A stretch of 64,000 nt of DNA from Leptobacterium_A meishanense (GCF_037645805.1 NZ_JBBEXE010000005.1:62001-126000); one strand, 5' to 3'; counted from the first letter of the stretch, positions 1-9,075 are shown. The notes: a model not told the origin generated them from the sequence alone. Program-made: numbers and translations.

Positions 1-62
1 AATTTTAGCATATTTATGACTTTGATAGACTTAAAAACTATTCATAAATTCGCAAAACATTT

Positions 63-134
63 GGCCCTGTAGTTCAACGGATAGAATAGAAGTTTCCTAA
101 ACTTTAGATCCAAGTTCGATTCTTGGCGGGGCTA
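63..134 (+). tRNA. tRNA-Arg (anticodon CCT)
   Basis: Full cloverleaf read by eye: 7-bp acceptor stem (63-69 with 127-133), 4-bp D stem (72-75/84-87), 5-bp anticodon stem (89-93/101-105) with loop TTCCTAA and anticodon CCT at 96-98, 5-bp T stem (110-114/122-126) with loop TTCGATT, discriminator A134. CCA is not encoded. The anticodon reads AGG arginine codons. A rho-independent terminator follows directly. Confidence 0.93.
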
Positions 135-142
135 CTACAAAT

Positions 143-183
143 AGGCAGCCATTCAATAAAATTAAGTGGCTGTCTTTATTTTT
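143..183 (+). terminator. Rho-independent terminator of tRNA-Arg
   Basis: A 9-bp stem (AGGCAGCCA at 143-151 with TGGCTGTCT at 167-175, one G-T pair) is followed by a T-rich run, 9 bp after the tRNA ends. Confidence 0.75.
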
Positions 184-228
184 CTATATAAATACAGTAA
201 TACTTTTATACTACAATAGCCATCGGGG

Positions 229-243
229 CAAGTTCGATTCTTG
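229..243 (+). repeat. Copy of the tRNA-Arg T-arm (tRNA-like remnant)
   Basis: The 15 bases CAAGTTCGATTCTTG repeat exactly the T-arm of the upstream tRNA (111-125), 118 bp further on. The flanks (CATCGGGG before, TTGGTTATA after) do not rebuild a cloverleaf, so this is a fragment: either a decayed tRNA or the residue of an integration at the tRNA 3' end. The rest of 184-401 shows nothing else recognisable. Confidence 0.5.
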
Positions 244-401
244 TTGGTTATAGCAGAAGGAGCTTATGCTATTAGTTACAGAATTTCTTTTTTTATTATG
301 CAAACCCTTTTTGTGTTTATTTATTTTATAAATTTACTTTTCCCATCTATCTTTTTAACCTTAATTATACTATAGGCAACACACCCTAACCAACTAATAG
401 T

Positions 402-1421
402 ATGCAATTAAAGAATTCTTTAATAGTAGCAAGTTTATTTGTTATTATTTTCATCACTTTCTGGGAAATTTATTCAAGGGCTAATGGCTACATTGCTGTT
501 GTAAATGACGACAAGGCTCTATGGGCTGTCAACAGGGCTAAAGTAGACCATGCAACAGCTAACGATGTTGTCATAATTGGTTCTTCCCGGGCACATTTTG
601 ACATCCAGCTGGATGAATGGGAAAAAGCCGCAGGAGTGCGGCCTATTATGCTAGCTTCCGATGGTACGGTTCCTGCCCCTGTATTAAAAGATATTGTTGA
701 AAACACTGGCTATAAAGGAACATTACTAATAGGAGTTACTCCCGGTCTGTTTTTTTCTCCTCCGCACGATTCTATCTTTGTTTGGCGCAGAGCACAAGTA
801 CGCAACGATTTTTTCCATAAAAGAACATATGCGCAACGATTGAACCATGTCTTTTCTGTTCCATTACAACACACGTTTGCTTTTTTAAATGCCTCCGAAG
901 AAGAATGGGCAGATGATATTGATCTAAAAAGCCTTTTAAAAAGAGTACAGATAGGAAACAGGACAGGGCCTAAACCGCCTCCTTTCTACAATTTTCAATC
1001 TGTTGATTTAGACCGTAATGTTACCATGTTTGAAAAAGTAGTTACCGATACTGCTTTTGCCGGAACTATTAAAAAAGTATGGATGTTCTTTGGTAAAAAT
1101 GCGCCTCCTCCTGTTAAAAAAGAAGTACTCGATTATTACACGCCACTTATTAAAAAATTTGAAGATCGCGGAGGCACTGTTATTTTCTCAAGGTTTCCCT
1201 CCAGTGGTGGTTTTAGGGAAGGCGAACGCATAGGTTTGCCCAGAAATGAATACTGGGATCTATTGCTGAAAGAAACTGGAGTACCCGGGTATCATTTTGA
1301 AGATTATGATGTATTAAATCAGTTTTATACTCCTGAGTGGTCGCATCTTGCCACACCTGATGCTAAAATTTACACTAGGGAATTTGTGAAAATTCTTCAA
1401 AATGATGGATTCCTAAAATAA
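402..1421 (+). CDS. SGNH/GDSL-like membrane-anchored protein, partner of MBOAT acyltransferase
   Basis: 339 aa with one N-terminal membrane anchor (about residues 7-24), the rest presumably periplasmic. GSSRAHFDI at 60-68 looks like the block-I serine motif of SGNH-fold proteins such as DltD and AlgJ/AlgX, and a C-terminal WSHL (313-316) sits where the block-V histidine is expected. The next gene, 28 bp downstream, encodes an MBOAT acyltransferase; pairs of an MBOAT protein and an SGNH-like periplasmic protein are known from alginate and other glycan O-acetylation systems and from D-alanylation. I infer that this protein completes acyl transfer onto an exported glycan or surface polymer; the acceptor is unknown. 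No polysaccharide synthesis genes are visible next to it. Confidence 0.65.
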   Translation: MQLKNSLIVASLFVIIFITFWEIYSRANGYIAVVNDDKALWAVNRAKVDHATANDVVIIGSSRAHFDIQLDEWEKAAGVRPIMLASDGTVPAPVLKDIVENTGYKGTLLIGVTPGLFFSPPHDSIFVWRRAQVRNDFFHKRTYAQRLNHVFSVPLQHTFAFLNASEEEWADDIDLKSLLKRVQIGNRTGPKPPPFYNFQSVDLDRNVTMFEKVVTDTAFAGTIKKVWMFFGKNAPPPVKKEVLDYYTPLIKKFEDRGGTVIFSRFPSSGGFREGERIGLPRNEYWDLLLKETGVPGYHFEDYDVLNQFYTPEWSHLATPDAKIYTREFVKILQNDGFLK

Positions 1422-1449
1422 TTCTTCAACCAACCAAAAATCATAGCAT

Positions 1450-2865
1450 ATGCTCTTTAATTCTTTAAGTTTTGTTGTTTTTTTAGTTCTTGTACTGATC
1501 CTATATTATAGCTCTTTTCTAAACTGGACTTCAAAAAAGCGTATGCTCCTTTTAGCAAGTTATATTTTTTATGGCTTGTGGAATCCTCCGTTAGTCATTC
1601 TTCTCTGGATATCAACCATTGTCGATTGGACGGTAGCAAAGAAGCTTTTTGTTATAGAGGATCAAAAAAAGCGCAAATATTGGTTACTTATAAGCCTTAT
1701 CGTAAACTTAGGATTTTTGAGTTTTTTTAAGTATGGGGATTTTTTACTGGAAAATTTTAATGCATTGATCGGGTTGGTTGGGCTAACGTTTCATGCCAAG
1801 GAAATGGACATTATTCTCCCTATGGGAATTTCTTTCTATACTTTTCAAACCATGTCATATACCATTGATGTATATAACAGAAAAATAAAGCCTGCAAAAA
1901 CGTTTTTGGATTTTGCACTGTATGTTACTTTTTTTCCACAACTGGTTGCAGGACCTATAGTGCGCGCCAAAGAACTCATTACACAATTTTATACCCCCAA
2001 AAAAGCAACTATAAATCAATTCATTTGGGGATTATTTTTACTCACGCTTGGGCTCTTTCAAAAAATTGTATTGGCAGACACACTGTTGGCAGATACTGCC
2101 GACAAAGTTTTTGGGGCAAAAAACATCATACATTCTTTAGATGCTTGGGCAGGGACATTGGCTTTTAGTGGCCAGATATTTTTTGATTTTGCCGGATACT
2201 CTACATGTGCTATTGGAATTGCACTTATGTTAGGGATTATCCTTCCGGATAACTTTCGGTACCCCTATGCTGCTATCGGGTTTTCTGATTTATGGAAGCG
2301 TTGGCACATCTCTTTATCATCATGGTTAAAGGATTACCTTTACATTCCATTAGGAGGAAATAAATTGACTGCTCCCAGAACCTATGCCAATCTTATGATT
2401 ACTATGTTGCTCGGAGGGTTATGGCATGGTGCTGCCTGGACTTTTGTTTTTTGGGGCTTTTTACATGGGCTTTATCTTGTTATAGAGCGATTGTTAAAAG
2501 AAAAAATTCGCTTAAATATAAATGCATGGTATGCTATCTTTTTAGCTTTAGGAACTTACTTTTTAGTAAATATCAGTTGGGTGTTTTTTAGGGCAACTGA
2601 ATTTAAAACAGCTGCCAATATGCTCAGTTCCATGTTTCTCATAAATGTTGAAGGCAACAAAATAGTAGATACTTTTGACCTTTTAAAAGTTTTTATTGTA
2701 ATTACACTTTTATTCCTCTGTCATTGGTGGATGAGAAACACCTCTGTAAAGGATGTGGCGGAGAAAACAGCTCCTTGGGCATTGGGAATTGGTTGGGGAA
2801 TTATGATTGTCCTCATATTTTTAGCGCAAGGAAGCGGAGAGCAGTTTATTTATTTTCAATTCTGA
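1450..2865 (+). CDS. MBOAT family membrane-bound O-acyltransferase
   Basis: 471 aa with about 10-12 hydrophobic segments. It carries family hallmarks: FFPQLVAGPIVR, DLWKRWHISLSSWLKDYLYIPLGGN with His286, and the invariant active-site histidine His326 in GGLWHGAAWTF. Length and motifs fit the AlgI/DltB type, which moves an acyl group across the inner membrane for transfer to a glycan or polymer. It follows the SGNH-like gene by 28 bp and probably shares its transcript. Its 3' end overlaps the convergent threonine dehydrogenase gene by 10 bp. The subgroup is clear; the substrate is not. Confidence 0.9.
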   Translation: MLFNSLSFVVFLVLVLILYYSSFLNWTSKKRMLLLASYIFYGLWNPPLVILLWISTIVDWTVAKKLFVIEDQKKRKYWLLISLIVNLGFLSFFKYGDFLLENFNALIGLVGLTFHAKEMDIILPMGISFYTFQTMSYTIDVYNRKIKPAKTFLDFALYVTFFPQLVAGPIVRAKELITQFYTPKKATINQFIWGLFLLTLGLFQKIVLADTLLADTADKVFGAKNIIHSLDAWAGTLAFSGQIFFDFAGYSTCAIGIALMLGIILPDNFRYPYAAIGFSDLWKRWHISLSSWLKDYLYIPLGGNKLTAPRTYANLMITMLLGGLWHGAAWTFVFWGFLHGLYLVIERLLKEKIRLNINAWYAIFLALGTYFLVNISWVFFRATEFKTAANMLSSMFLINVEGNKIVDTFDLLKVFIVITLLFLCHWWMRNTSVKDVAEKTAPWALGIGWGIMIVLIFLAQGSGEQFIYFQF

Positions 2866-3803
2866 TTAGAATATTCTTTTTTCAAGTTTAATAACATGAT
2901 TTCTGTCATCGCATCTAAATCAAACGAATGTTTCCATCCCCAATCTGCTCTGGCTTCTGAATCATCTATACTTTGAGGCCAGGTATCCGCAATCTTTTGT
3001 CGAAAATCAGGATTATAATGAATTTCAAATTCAGGGATATGTTTTTTAATGCTATCGAAAATTTCAGCAGGATTAAAACTAATCGCTGCTATGTTATATG
3101 AAGAGCGTATTTTAATCTTTTCAGGTGCTGCCTGCATAATATTAATAGTAGCTGCTATTGCATCATCCATATACATCATAGGAAGTATCGTCTCTTCATT
3201 TAAAAAGCATTCGTATGAGCCTCCTTTTACAGCATGGTGATAAATATCAACAGCATAATCCGTTGTACCTCCTCCAGGTTTTGTTTTCCAGCTAATTAAT
3301 CCGGGATACCGGACACTCCTTACATCAACTCCATAATTCTTAAAATAATATTCGCACCAACGCTCCCCTGCCAATTTGCTTATACCATATACGGTAGAAG
3401 GTTCTGCAATAGTATGTTGTGGTGTCTTTATCTTAGGGGTAGTAGGGCCAAAAACGGCAATAGAACTTGGCCAGAAAATTCTTTTTATTAATCCATCTTT
3501 GGCTAAATCTAAAATATATAATAAGGACCGCATATTTAGCTCCCATGCTTTTTCGGGGTTCTTTTCTGCAACAGCAGATAACATAGCAGCCATAAGGTAC
3601 ACATCCGTAATAGCATGTTTTTTTACAATTTTTTCTATCGCTTCCTTATCTGTGGCATCTAACTTCTCAAAAAAAACATTTGTGTTGTTTTCACGAATAT
3701 CACTGGTAATTACATTTTCTTTACCATGAATTTTTTGGAGTGCTACAGTCAATTCAGAACCTATTTGCCCATTTGCCCCAATGATCAATACCTTGGTATC
3801 CAT
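2856..3803 (-). CDS. L-threonine 3-dehydrogenase, SDR/epimerase type
   Basis: 315 aa with an extended short-chain dehydrogenase fold. The NAD-binding loop is GANGQIG (9-15); the catalytic triad is a Ser around 113-114 plus Tyr139 and Lys143 in YGISK. The segment RYPGLISWKTKPGGGTTDYA (165-184) is a hallmark of the SDR-type threonine dehydrogenases described in flavobacteria and Cupriavidus, and separates it from UDP-sugar epimerases. It would oxidise L-threonine to 2-amino-3-oxobutyrate in the cytoplasm, feeding glycine and acetyl-CoA formation. It is transcribed alone, with a TATATTTG promoter box just upstream on its own strand. Confidence 0.88.
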   Translation of the reverse strand: MDTKVLIIGANGQIGSELTVALQKIHGKENVITSDIRENNTNVFFEKLDATDKEAIEKIVKKHAITDVYLMAAMLSAVAEKNPEKAWELNMRSLLYILDLAKDGLIKRIFWPSSIAVFGPTTPKIKTPQHTIAEPSTVYGISKLAGERWCEYYFKNYGVDVRSVRYPGLISWKTKPGGGTTDYAVDIYHHAVKGGSYECFLNEETILPMMYMDDAIAATINIMQAAPEKIKIRSSYNIAAISFNPAEIFDSIKKHIPEFEIHYNPDFRQKIADTWPQSIDDSEARADWGWKHSFDLDAMTEIMLLNLKKEYSNQN

Positions 3804-3823
3804 TATATAAAAATTAAAGTGCT

Positions 3824-3831
3824 CAAATATA
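3824..3831 (-). promoter_or_regulatory. Minus-7 promoter box for threonine dehydrogenase
   Basis: TATATTTG on the minus strand, 20 bp before the start codon, matches the Bacteroidota minus-7 consensus TAnnTTTG. No clear minus-33 TTTG was found. Confidence 0.4.
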
Positions 3832-3943
3832 GTCTATTTCAAAAACTTCATTTTAAAAAAAGAAGCTGCGATAGTTGTATCCTATATATGAAGAAATGCA
3901 TTATATTAGTTGTATTCTTTAGTATCGCTTATTGAATTTATCA

Positions 3944-4450
3944 ATGAAAAATATTTTTTACTATTTATTCTTGTTTTTGATTTTAGGCATTTCTTCGTGC
4001 AAACAGCAACAGAAGAACCCTGATGTTACTCCTGAAGAAAAGCAAGAAAACACCCCTGTTAGTGCAATTCCCAAATTAATATCGTTAAACAACAATGTTG
4101 AAAAGAATGTTTCTTCATGGGTTGCATTAAAAGATTTTGACCTTGAAATGAGAAAGTTTTATACCAGTAATAGTTCCAATATATTTTTCCAAATTGATGA
4201 GCTTATAAAAAAAGAAAAAGAGCTTTCTGAATCTGAATTTCCTGAAAAATTAAATGTCCCTTCCGTAAAAAGTAGAATCATCGTCATAAAAACATATTTA
4301 CTTGAAGCCAAAGACATGCAATTACAAGCAGATCCTATTGCCATTGAAAAACAAAAAACAAAAATAATTAATGCGTATAATGCGTTAAACTCCCAGTTTA
4401 TGGAACTTTATGAAGAAAACATCGCAGAAAAACTATTGAATGAAAACTAA
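3944..4450 (+). CDS. Small lipoprotein of unknown function
   Basis: 168 aa from the ATG at 3944, preferred over a TTG at 3932 because it gives a compact lipoprotein signal: MKNIFYYLFLFLILGISSC with the lipobox cysteine at residue 19, followed by a charged linker. The body is predicted alpha-helical and rich in Lys/Glu, without recognised motifs. It is exported and lipidated; I do not recognise the family. Its last codons abut or overlap the next gene, an NTF2-like secreted protein, so the two are probably co-expressed. Confidence 0.75.
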   Translation: MKNIFYYLFLFLILGISSCKQQQKNPDVTPEEKQENTPVSAIPKLISLNNNVEKNVSSWVALKDFDLEMRKFYTSNSSNIFFQIDELIKKEKELSESEFPEKLNVPSVKSRIIVIKTYLLEAKDMQLQADPIAIEKQKTKIINAYNALNSQFMELYEENIAEKLLNEN

Positions 4451-4454
4451 TCCT

Positions 4455-4964
4455 ATGAAAAAATACATCTCTTTATTCCTTTTTGTGACTGTCCCTGTTC
4501 TAATTTTTGGACAAGCTCCTTCTGGAGATAAAAAACAAATTAGTGAAATATTGAATACATGGCATAAAGCAGCGGCAGAGGCCGATTATAAAACTTATTT
4601 TGAAAACATGACTGCTGACGTGGTTTTTATTGGCACAGATGCTACCGAAAATTGGCAAAATGATGCATTCAGGGCTTTTGCAAAACCTTACTTTGATAAT
4701 GGAAAAGCATGGAGTTTTATTCCTGTTGAAAGAAATATTTATGTAGATAACTCAACTTCTATTGCTTGGTTTGATGAGTTATTGGACACACAAATGAAAA
4801 TATGCCGGGGTTCTGGGGTGCTTAAAAAAGAGAATGGAAAATGGAAGATTGCCCACTATGTGCTTTCTATAACCATTCCTAACGAGAACGTTTCTGAAGT
4901 CATTACTATTAAAAAAGCTTTTGATGATGCACTCATTGATAAACTCCAAGATAAAAAAAACTAG
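4455..4964 (+). CDS. Secreted SnoaL/NTF2-like (DUF4440-type) protein
   Basis: 169 aa. The ATG at 4455 gives a clean signal peptide (MKKYISLFLFVTVPVLIFGQ); an in-frame ATG at 4440 would overlap the upstream gene. The mature part fits the SnoaL/NTF2 cone fold: an initial helix (ISEILNTWHKAAAEADYKTYFENM), a strand DVVFIGTDATENW, then strands ending GSGVLKKENGKWKIAHYVLS. These domains bind small ligands or act as simple enzymes; no specific function can be assigned. It likely shares an operon with the preceding lipoprotein and ends in a terminator shared with the convergent TPR gene. Confidence 0.75.
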   Translation: MKKYISLFLFVTVPVLIFGQAPSGDKKQISEILNTWHKAAAEADYKTYFENMTADVVFIGTDATENWQNDAFRAFAKPYFDNGKAWSFIPVERNIYVDNSTSIAWFDELLDTQMKICRGSGVLKKENGKWKIAHYVLSITIPNENVSEVITIKKAFDDALIDKLQDKKN

Positions 4965-4999
4965 CTGCCTCCTGATAAAGGCAACTAGTTTTAAATTTT
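4961..4999. terminator. Bidirectional terminator between convergent genes
   Basis: CTAGCTGCCT (4961-4970) pairs with AGGCAACTAG (4979-4988), one mismatch and an 8-nt loop. T-rich sequence follows on the plus side and an A run precedes it, so it can serve both strands. It includes the stop codon of the NTF2-like gene. Confidence 0.75.
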
Positions 5000-5014
5000 T
5001 TACTGTTTAAATTC

Positions 5015-5722
5015 CTACTCTTTAGGTTTCCCTGCCTCTTCTTTTAGTTTTACCAATGCCTGTTTACTCAAATTTGCAAGGTTAAAGTTAGGGGCTATCT
5101 CTAGAGCTTGGTCTATTATTGCAATAGCAGTGTCCATATTTTGGACATTCTTATTGTCTTTATTAAACTCTATCAATGCTTTTAAGTGCAAAAATGCTGC
5201 TTTAATAGGTACTTCATAAGGATTTTGGGTTTCATAAAATGCATACTTCATATCATCTTTAGCATTTGCCAATCCATATTCAATGTTTTGGGCAGCACCT
5301 ATAATATCATTCGTTTGTATTTTTAAATCAGAAAGTTCGTAGGCGATATATGAGTTAGGGTTCCGTTTAAACAATACTTCGTACTGTTCTAAGGCCCGCT
5401 TTGGCTGGTTAATTGATTTTAAAGAAACGGCTTTTATTTCAACAGCTAAATCCGAATCTGAATCGTTTTTGTCAACCCCAATAGTATTTAATGCTTGAAC
5501 ATATTGTCCTCCATTAGCATAAAAATAAGCCAATGTATCCTTTGTTGCTTGTGATGGGTTTAGTACATCCAGATGTGTCAATGCATTAATCAACCCACGT
5601 ACATCTCCTTGTAATTTCATCTTGGCATAATATGCTTCATAGTGTTTTACAAGTTCGCTTTTTGTTTGTGCCTGCATGCCAATTGTAAGAATCATTGTTA
5701 GGGCAAAAATTATTTTTTTCAT
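5015..5722 (-). CDS. Secreted tetratricopeptide-repeat protein
   Basis: 235 aa with an N-terminal signal peptide (MKKIIFALTMILTIGMQAQ). Helical repeat units follow, for example TLAYFYANGGQYVQALNTIG, KRALEQYEVLFKRNPNSYIAYELSDL and AIAIIDQALEIAPNFNLANLSKQALVKL, typical of TPR solenoids that hold partner proteins together. Its role in the envelope is unknown. It is single, with a TAGTTTTG promoter box on its own strand. Confidence 0.75.
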   Translation of the reverse strand: MKKIIFALTMILTIGMQAQTKSELVKHYEAYYAKMKLQGDVRGLINALTHLDVLNPSQATKDTLAYFYANGGQYVQALNTIGVDKNDSDSDLAVEIKAVSLKSINQPKRALEQYEVLFKRNPNSYIAYELSDLKIQTNDIIGAAQNIEYGLANAKDDMKYAFYETQNPYEVPIKAAFLHLKALIEFNKDNKNVQNMDTAIAIIDQALEIAPNFNLANLSKQALVKLKEEAGKPKE

Positions 5723-5743
5723 GGTCTTTTACTTTTATTCGGG

Positions 5744-5751
5744 CAAAACTA
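5744..5751 (-). promoter_or_regulatory. Minus-7 promoter box for the TPR protein
   Basis: TAGTTTTG on the minus strand, 21 bp before the start codon, matches TAnnTTTG. Confidence 0.4.
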
Positions 5752-5851
5752 TTAAAATATATTGTATCTGACTACTAATGAGATACTAAAAGAAGTGTTT
5801 TTTATAATTACATTAACTAAATTCAATAATTACATTCTTTTTTATTTCTTT

Positions 5852-8137
5852 CTAGTTAATAATGAGTGTCTTTTTCACTGTTATAGCATCATTTAGAACA
5901 AAGGGCATTGGGATTTGACTTTCAGGACGTTCCGGAACAGAAAATAACTCATTGGTCAATAAGTCGTTAGATGATTCATATAAAGTCAATTTTCCCATAC
6001 CCTCCACGGGAATCTTCATTCTAAGTTCTGTGTATGCGTTCCCACTAATGAAATGTGTTATTAAACGTCCATTTCGCCTGGGTGTCTCTAAATAGGTTTT
6101 TTGTAACTGTACGCCATTTACACTGCATGATTCGATTTGTAATGTTTCCTCTGCAAAAATTTCCAAACGGTTTACATCTCTATTCGGAGTAATACAAATT
6201 TCAACATAACGGTTATTTTCGATGATCGTATCTTTTGTAATTTCAGTTTTGGGAGATTGTATAGGTTTTAAAGGTGCATCTGCGATATAAGAAAAACTTG
6301 TGTTGTATTTACTGCTAAATGCAGTATCATTCTTTACATCTTGCTTGTTGTTTCCAATATACTGTGATACCCAGTTATCAAGATAAAAATCATAGGTAGC
6401 CCAATGGGCTGTATTGTTATCCGTGTCCAATACATAAACCAAGCTGTTCGGCTTAGGGGCGTCTTCATTGAAGCCTGATTTCAGGTGTGCTCCTGCAAAA
6501 AAGAATATAAATACCACAAATCCTACCCATGCCAACGTCTTTTTCTGTTTATAAAATCCAAAAACGGGAAGAAGTAACCCAAAAATCAATACTGTAAATA
6601 TAGTAGCTGCCATCAACATTTTGAGCCCTAATCCTACAGGGAACATTTGTACAAAAGGGCTTAATATCCATACAGTAGGTATCATTAAAAGTACTATAAG
6701 AAGTATATTGGGCTTCTCCTGATTTACCAGTATATACAAAGCAATTAATGTTGCTATTCCCGGAATAATGAAAAAGCTAGCTCCTTTTAAGTATACTGCT
6801 ACTAAGGCACATATTAATAACCAAAAAAACAGTGGGGCTACAACAAGGTTTGCAGTACTGATATTTTTGAACTTACTATATCCCCATAAACAAATGGAAA
6901 TACTTAATGCCACAAATGCAGCTATATAAAAATGGCCATTATAGGTAAACCCATGTAATATGTCATTGTATTGTGGATACATTTTTTTTAACAATCCCCA
7001 ACTATAGTAACCTATAACCCCACAAATAACCAGTGATATTACAAATGGCGTAAAGCCTTTAAGAAATGCTTTTACTTGTAATGTCTTTCGTTTGACCCCC
7101 ATACCAATGATTACAAAGAACAGTACAATGGTGATAATAAGCATTGGCATAATCCAAGAAAAAGGATAGTAAACCAATTTAAAAACCGGAACATTAAAAT
7201 AAATATATTCTTTTTTTGCTTTTACATCAGAAATATCACTATCACTAAAATAAGAGAGTAATGGCATTAAATAGTTTCCTTGATGCTCTAATGTGTTTCT
7301 ATCTAAGCGCTCATAGTTGTCACGGTAAGTATGATAATCAAAATGATCATCAATAAAAGCAAAATTAAATCCGTCAATATCGCCATCTTCTCTAAAAACA
7401 GTAAGGTCTGTGTCATTCGGAAGCATTTTATAGATACTGTAAGCTAACGAATTTGCTACTGGATATTTTGGATTGGCTTCGGCGAATTCTTTTACCAATT
7501 GTGCATTTCCTCCATTTGTTTCAATAAGCATATAGCTTGGCCCTCCACTTCCACGTGATTCGAAATTGAGCACTAGCCCTACTTCTTTTGCCCAGGGGTG
7601 TTCATTTACAAAAAGTTCTGCTCCATTAAGGCCCAGTTCTTCTGCATCTGTAATCAAAATAATGATGTCGTTCTTAGGTTTGTTTTTTGATGCTAAGAAA
7701 GCACGAACACCTTCTAGAATAGTTGCCACACCACTTCCTGCATCACTCGCACCCAATGAAGAATGTGGATTACTATCATAGTGAGAAAGCAATAGTAAGG
7801 CTTTGCTGTTTTCGGTTCCCTTTATTCGTGTTATGATATTTACAGGCTTGGACAGGTTGCCCCAATCTCCGGCCGTATATCCTTCTTGCAATTCAACTTC
7901 CAATCCTAATTTTTCCAGCTCAGAAACAATATAATCCCTCACTTCCTTATGAGCTGGAGATCCTACGTAATGAGGTTTTTGACTTATTGCTTTTACATGA
8001 GTCAGGGCACACTCAGTAGAAAATTCGCTAAGTGCCACATTTTCCTTAGTATAGTTTTGTGGCATTAGTGCATAAAAGCTCCAATAAATGAGTGTTCCTA
8101 ATAAGAATAGTGATATTAAGGTGTTGTATTGCTTCAT
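5852..8137 (-). CDS. Membrane-bound M28-family metallopeptidase
   Basis: 761 aa. One membrane anchor (about 8-25) precedes an M28 aminopeptidase domain (about 40-300), then some eight to nine membrane segments (about 320-550) and a C-terminal soluble beta-rich domain. The expected two-zinc site is complete: His119 (LLSHYD), Asp132 (GASDAGSG), Glu166-Glu167 (TDAEELG), Glu193 (NFESRG) and His269 (DYHTYRDN). The layout resembles the ER aminopeptidase ERMP1/Fxna, with the catalytic domain outside the cytoplasm. It probably trims N-terminal residues from peptides in the periplasm. It stands alone, reading away from the CBS gene. Confidence 0.85.
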   Translation of the reverse strand: MKQYNTLISLFLLGTLIYWSFYALMPQNYTKENVALSEFSTECALTHVKAISQKPHYVGSPAHKEVRDYIVSELEKLGLEVELQEGYTAGDWGNLSKPVNIITRIKGTENSKALLLLSHYDSNPHSSLGASDAGSGVATILEGVRAFLASKNKPKNDIIILITDAEELGLNGAELFVNEHPWAKEVGLVLNFESRGSGGPSYMLIETNGGNAQLVKEFAEANPKYPVANSLAYSIYKMLPNDTDLTVFREDGDIDGFNFAFIDDHFDYHTYRDNYERLDRNTLEHQGNYLMPLLSYFSDSDISDVKAKKEYIYFNVPVFKLVYYPFSWIMPMLIITIVLFFVIIGMGVKRKTLQVKAFLKGFTPFVISLVICGVIGYYSWGLLKKMYPQYNDILHGFTYNGHFYIAAFVALSISICLWGYSKFKNISTANLVVAPLFFWLLICALVAVYLKGASFFIIPGIATLIALYILVNQEKPNILLIVLLMIPTVWILSPFVQMFPVGLGLKMLMAATIFTVLIFGLLLPVFGFYKQKKTLAWVGFVVFIFFFAGAHLKSGFNEDAPKPNSLVYVLDTDNNTAHWATYDFYLDNWVSQYIGNNKQDVKNDTAFSSKYNTSFSYIADAPLKPIQSPKTEITKDTIIENNRYVEICITPNRDVNRLEIFAEETLQIESCSVNGVQLQKTYLETPRRNGRLITHFISGNAYTELRMKIPVEGMGKLTLYESSNDLLTNELFSVPERPESQIPMPFVLNDAITVKKTLIIN

Positions 8138-8259
8138 GTTTCTAATGCTTTACTCTATAAAAGTATAAAATCACATCCTTTTATCTTATTTCCTTTCAAC
8201 TTTTATTCTAATTCTATTAAAAATTAGTAACTTTATGAGTCAATCAAATATATCGTGAT

Positions 8260-8727
8260 ATGGGGATAAAGAGTTTTCAAGGGGCCAGAGAGACTGTAAA
8301 AAAAGAATACAATGCGCCTATTTTAGTAGAAGATTATATGACAAAGGATTTGGTTGTTTTTTCTCCTGACCAATCTATCTTAGAAGTTATGGAACTTTTC
8401 ATTAAACATAATATCTCAGGGGGACCGGTAGTAAATGAAAGGGGCGAACTAGTGGGAATTATCTCTGAGGCTGATTGTATGAAGCAAATTTCGGAAAGCC
8501 GCTATTTTAATATGCCTATTTTGGACAAAAGTGTAGAACGGTTTATGACCAAAAATGTAGAGACTATTCCACATGATATGAATATTTTTGACGCCGCTTC
8601 TGTTTTTTATAAAAATAAACGTCGGCGTTTACCTGTACTAGACACCGGAACCCTTGTTGGGCAGATAAGCCGAAAAGATATTGTTGTTGCTGCACTTAAA
8701 TTGAGCAGTCAAAATTGGAAGGACTGA
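8260..8727 (+). CDS. Tandem CBS-domain protein
   Basis: 155 aa made almost entirely of two CBS domains: about 24-77 (DYMTKDLVVFSPDQSILEVM ... GIISEADCMKQ) and about 95-147 (FMTKNVETIPHDMNIFDAAS ... GQISRKDIV). Such pairs form one Bateman module that binds adenine nucleotides and usually signals energy status. There is no attached effector domain, so its target is unknown. It ends immediately next to the convergent zinc-ribbon gene. Confidence 0.85.
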   Translation: MGIKSFQGARETVKKEYNAPILVEDYMTKDLVVFSPDQSILEVMELFIKHNISGGPVVNERGELVGIISEADCMKQISESRYFNMPILDKSVERFMTKNVETIPHDMNIFDAASVFYKNKRRRLPVLDTGTLVGQISRKDIVVAALKLSSQNWKD

Positions 8728-9075
8728 TTACTTCTTTCTCACAAGCATATAAAAGTTTTTTTCTAAAGGCAAATATCCCAGGTCGTACACAAAATAGTAG
8801 GTGTTCCCAGTTTTGGTAGTATAAATGCTTGTGTGGTATTCAAAATTAAACCCTTTATCTATCAATTGTGCTTTTGTGGTTTTTGATTTTCCTTCTGGAT
8901 TCAATTCAGTTAGTATGCGATAATTCTTTCGCAATCGATTATTTATGTTTCTAACCAAATTTGTAGTATCCCTGTTAATACTATTGTTATATGTGTTCCT
9001 ACAATAATCTGAACAAAATTTTTTGTCAGATCTTCCTATTACTTTTTCGCCACATTCTAAGCATTTTCTTGTCAT
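8728..9075 (-). CDS. Zinc-ribbon protein of unknown function (DUF2116-like)
   Basis: 115 aa. The N-terminus has a treble-clef-like zinc site, Cys5-x2-Cys8 and Cys21-x3-Cys25 (CLECGEK ... FCSDYCRNTY), which resembles DUF2116-type ribbons. The rest (RNINNRLRKNYRILTELNP ... TGNTYYFVYDLGYL) is basic and small, suggestive of nucleic-acid contact but unproven. It is a single gene with a TACATTTG promoter box upstream; its neighbours give no further clue. Confidence 0.7.
   Translation of the reverse strand: MTRKCLECGEKVIGRSDKKFCSDYCRNTYNNSINRDTTNLVRNINNRLRKNYRILTELNPEGKSKTTKAQLIDKGFNFEYHTSIYTTKTGNTYYFVYDLGYLPLEKNFYMLVRKK

Noticed and set aside
63..243. Full attL/attR pair of an integrated element at the tRNA
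   Set aside because: The copies are only 118 bp apart and no integrase or foreign-looking gene lies between or near them, so only a remnant can be claimed.
488..706. Minus-strand reading frame of 72 codons inside the SGNH-like gene
   Set aside because: Complete overlap with a well-supported gene, no motif, no promoter; a shadow frame.
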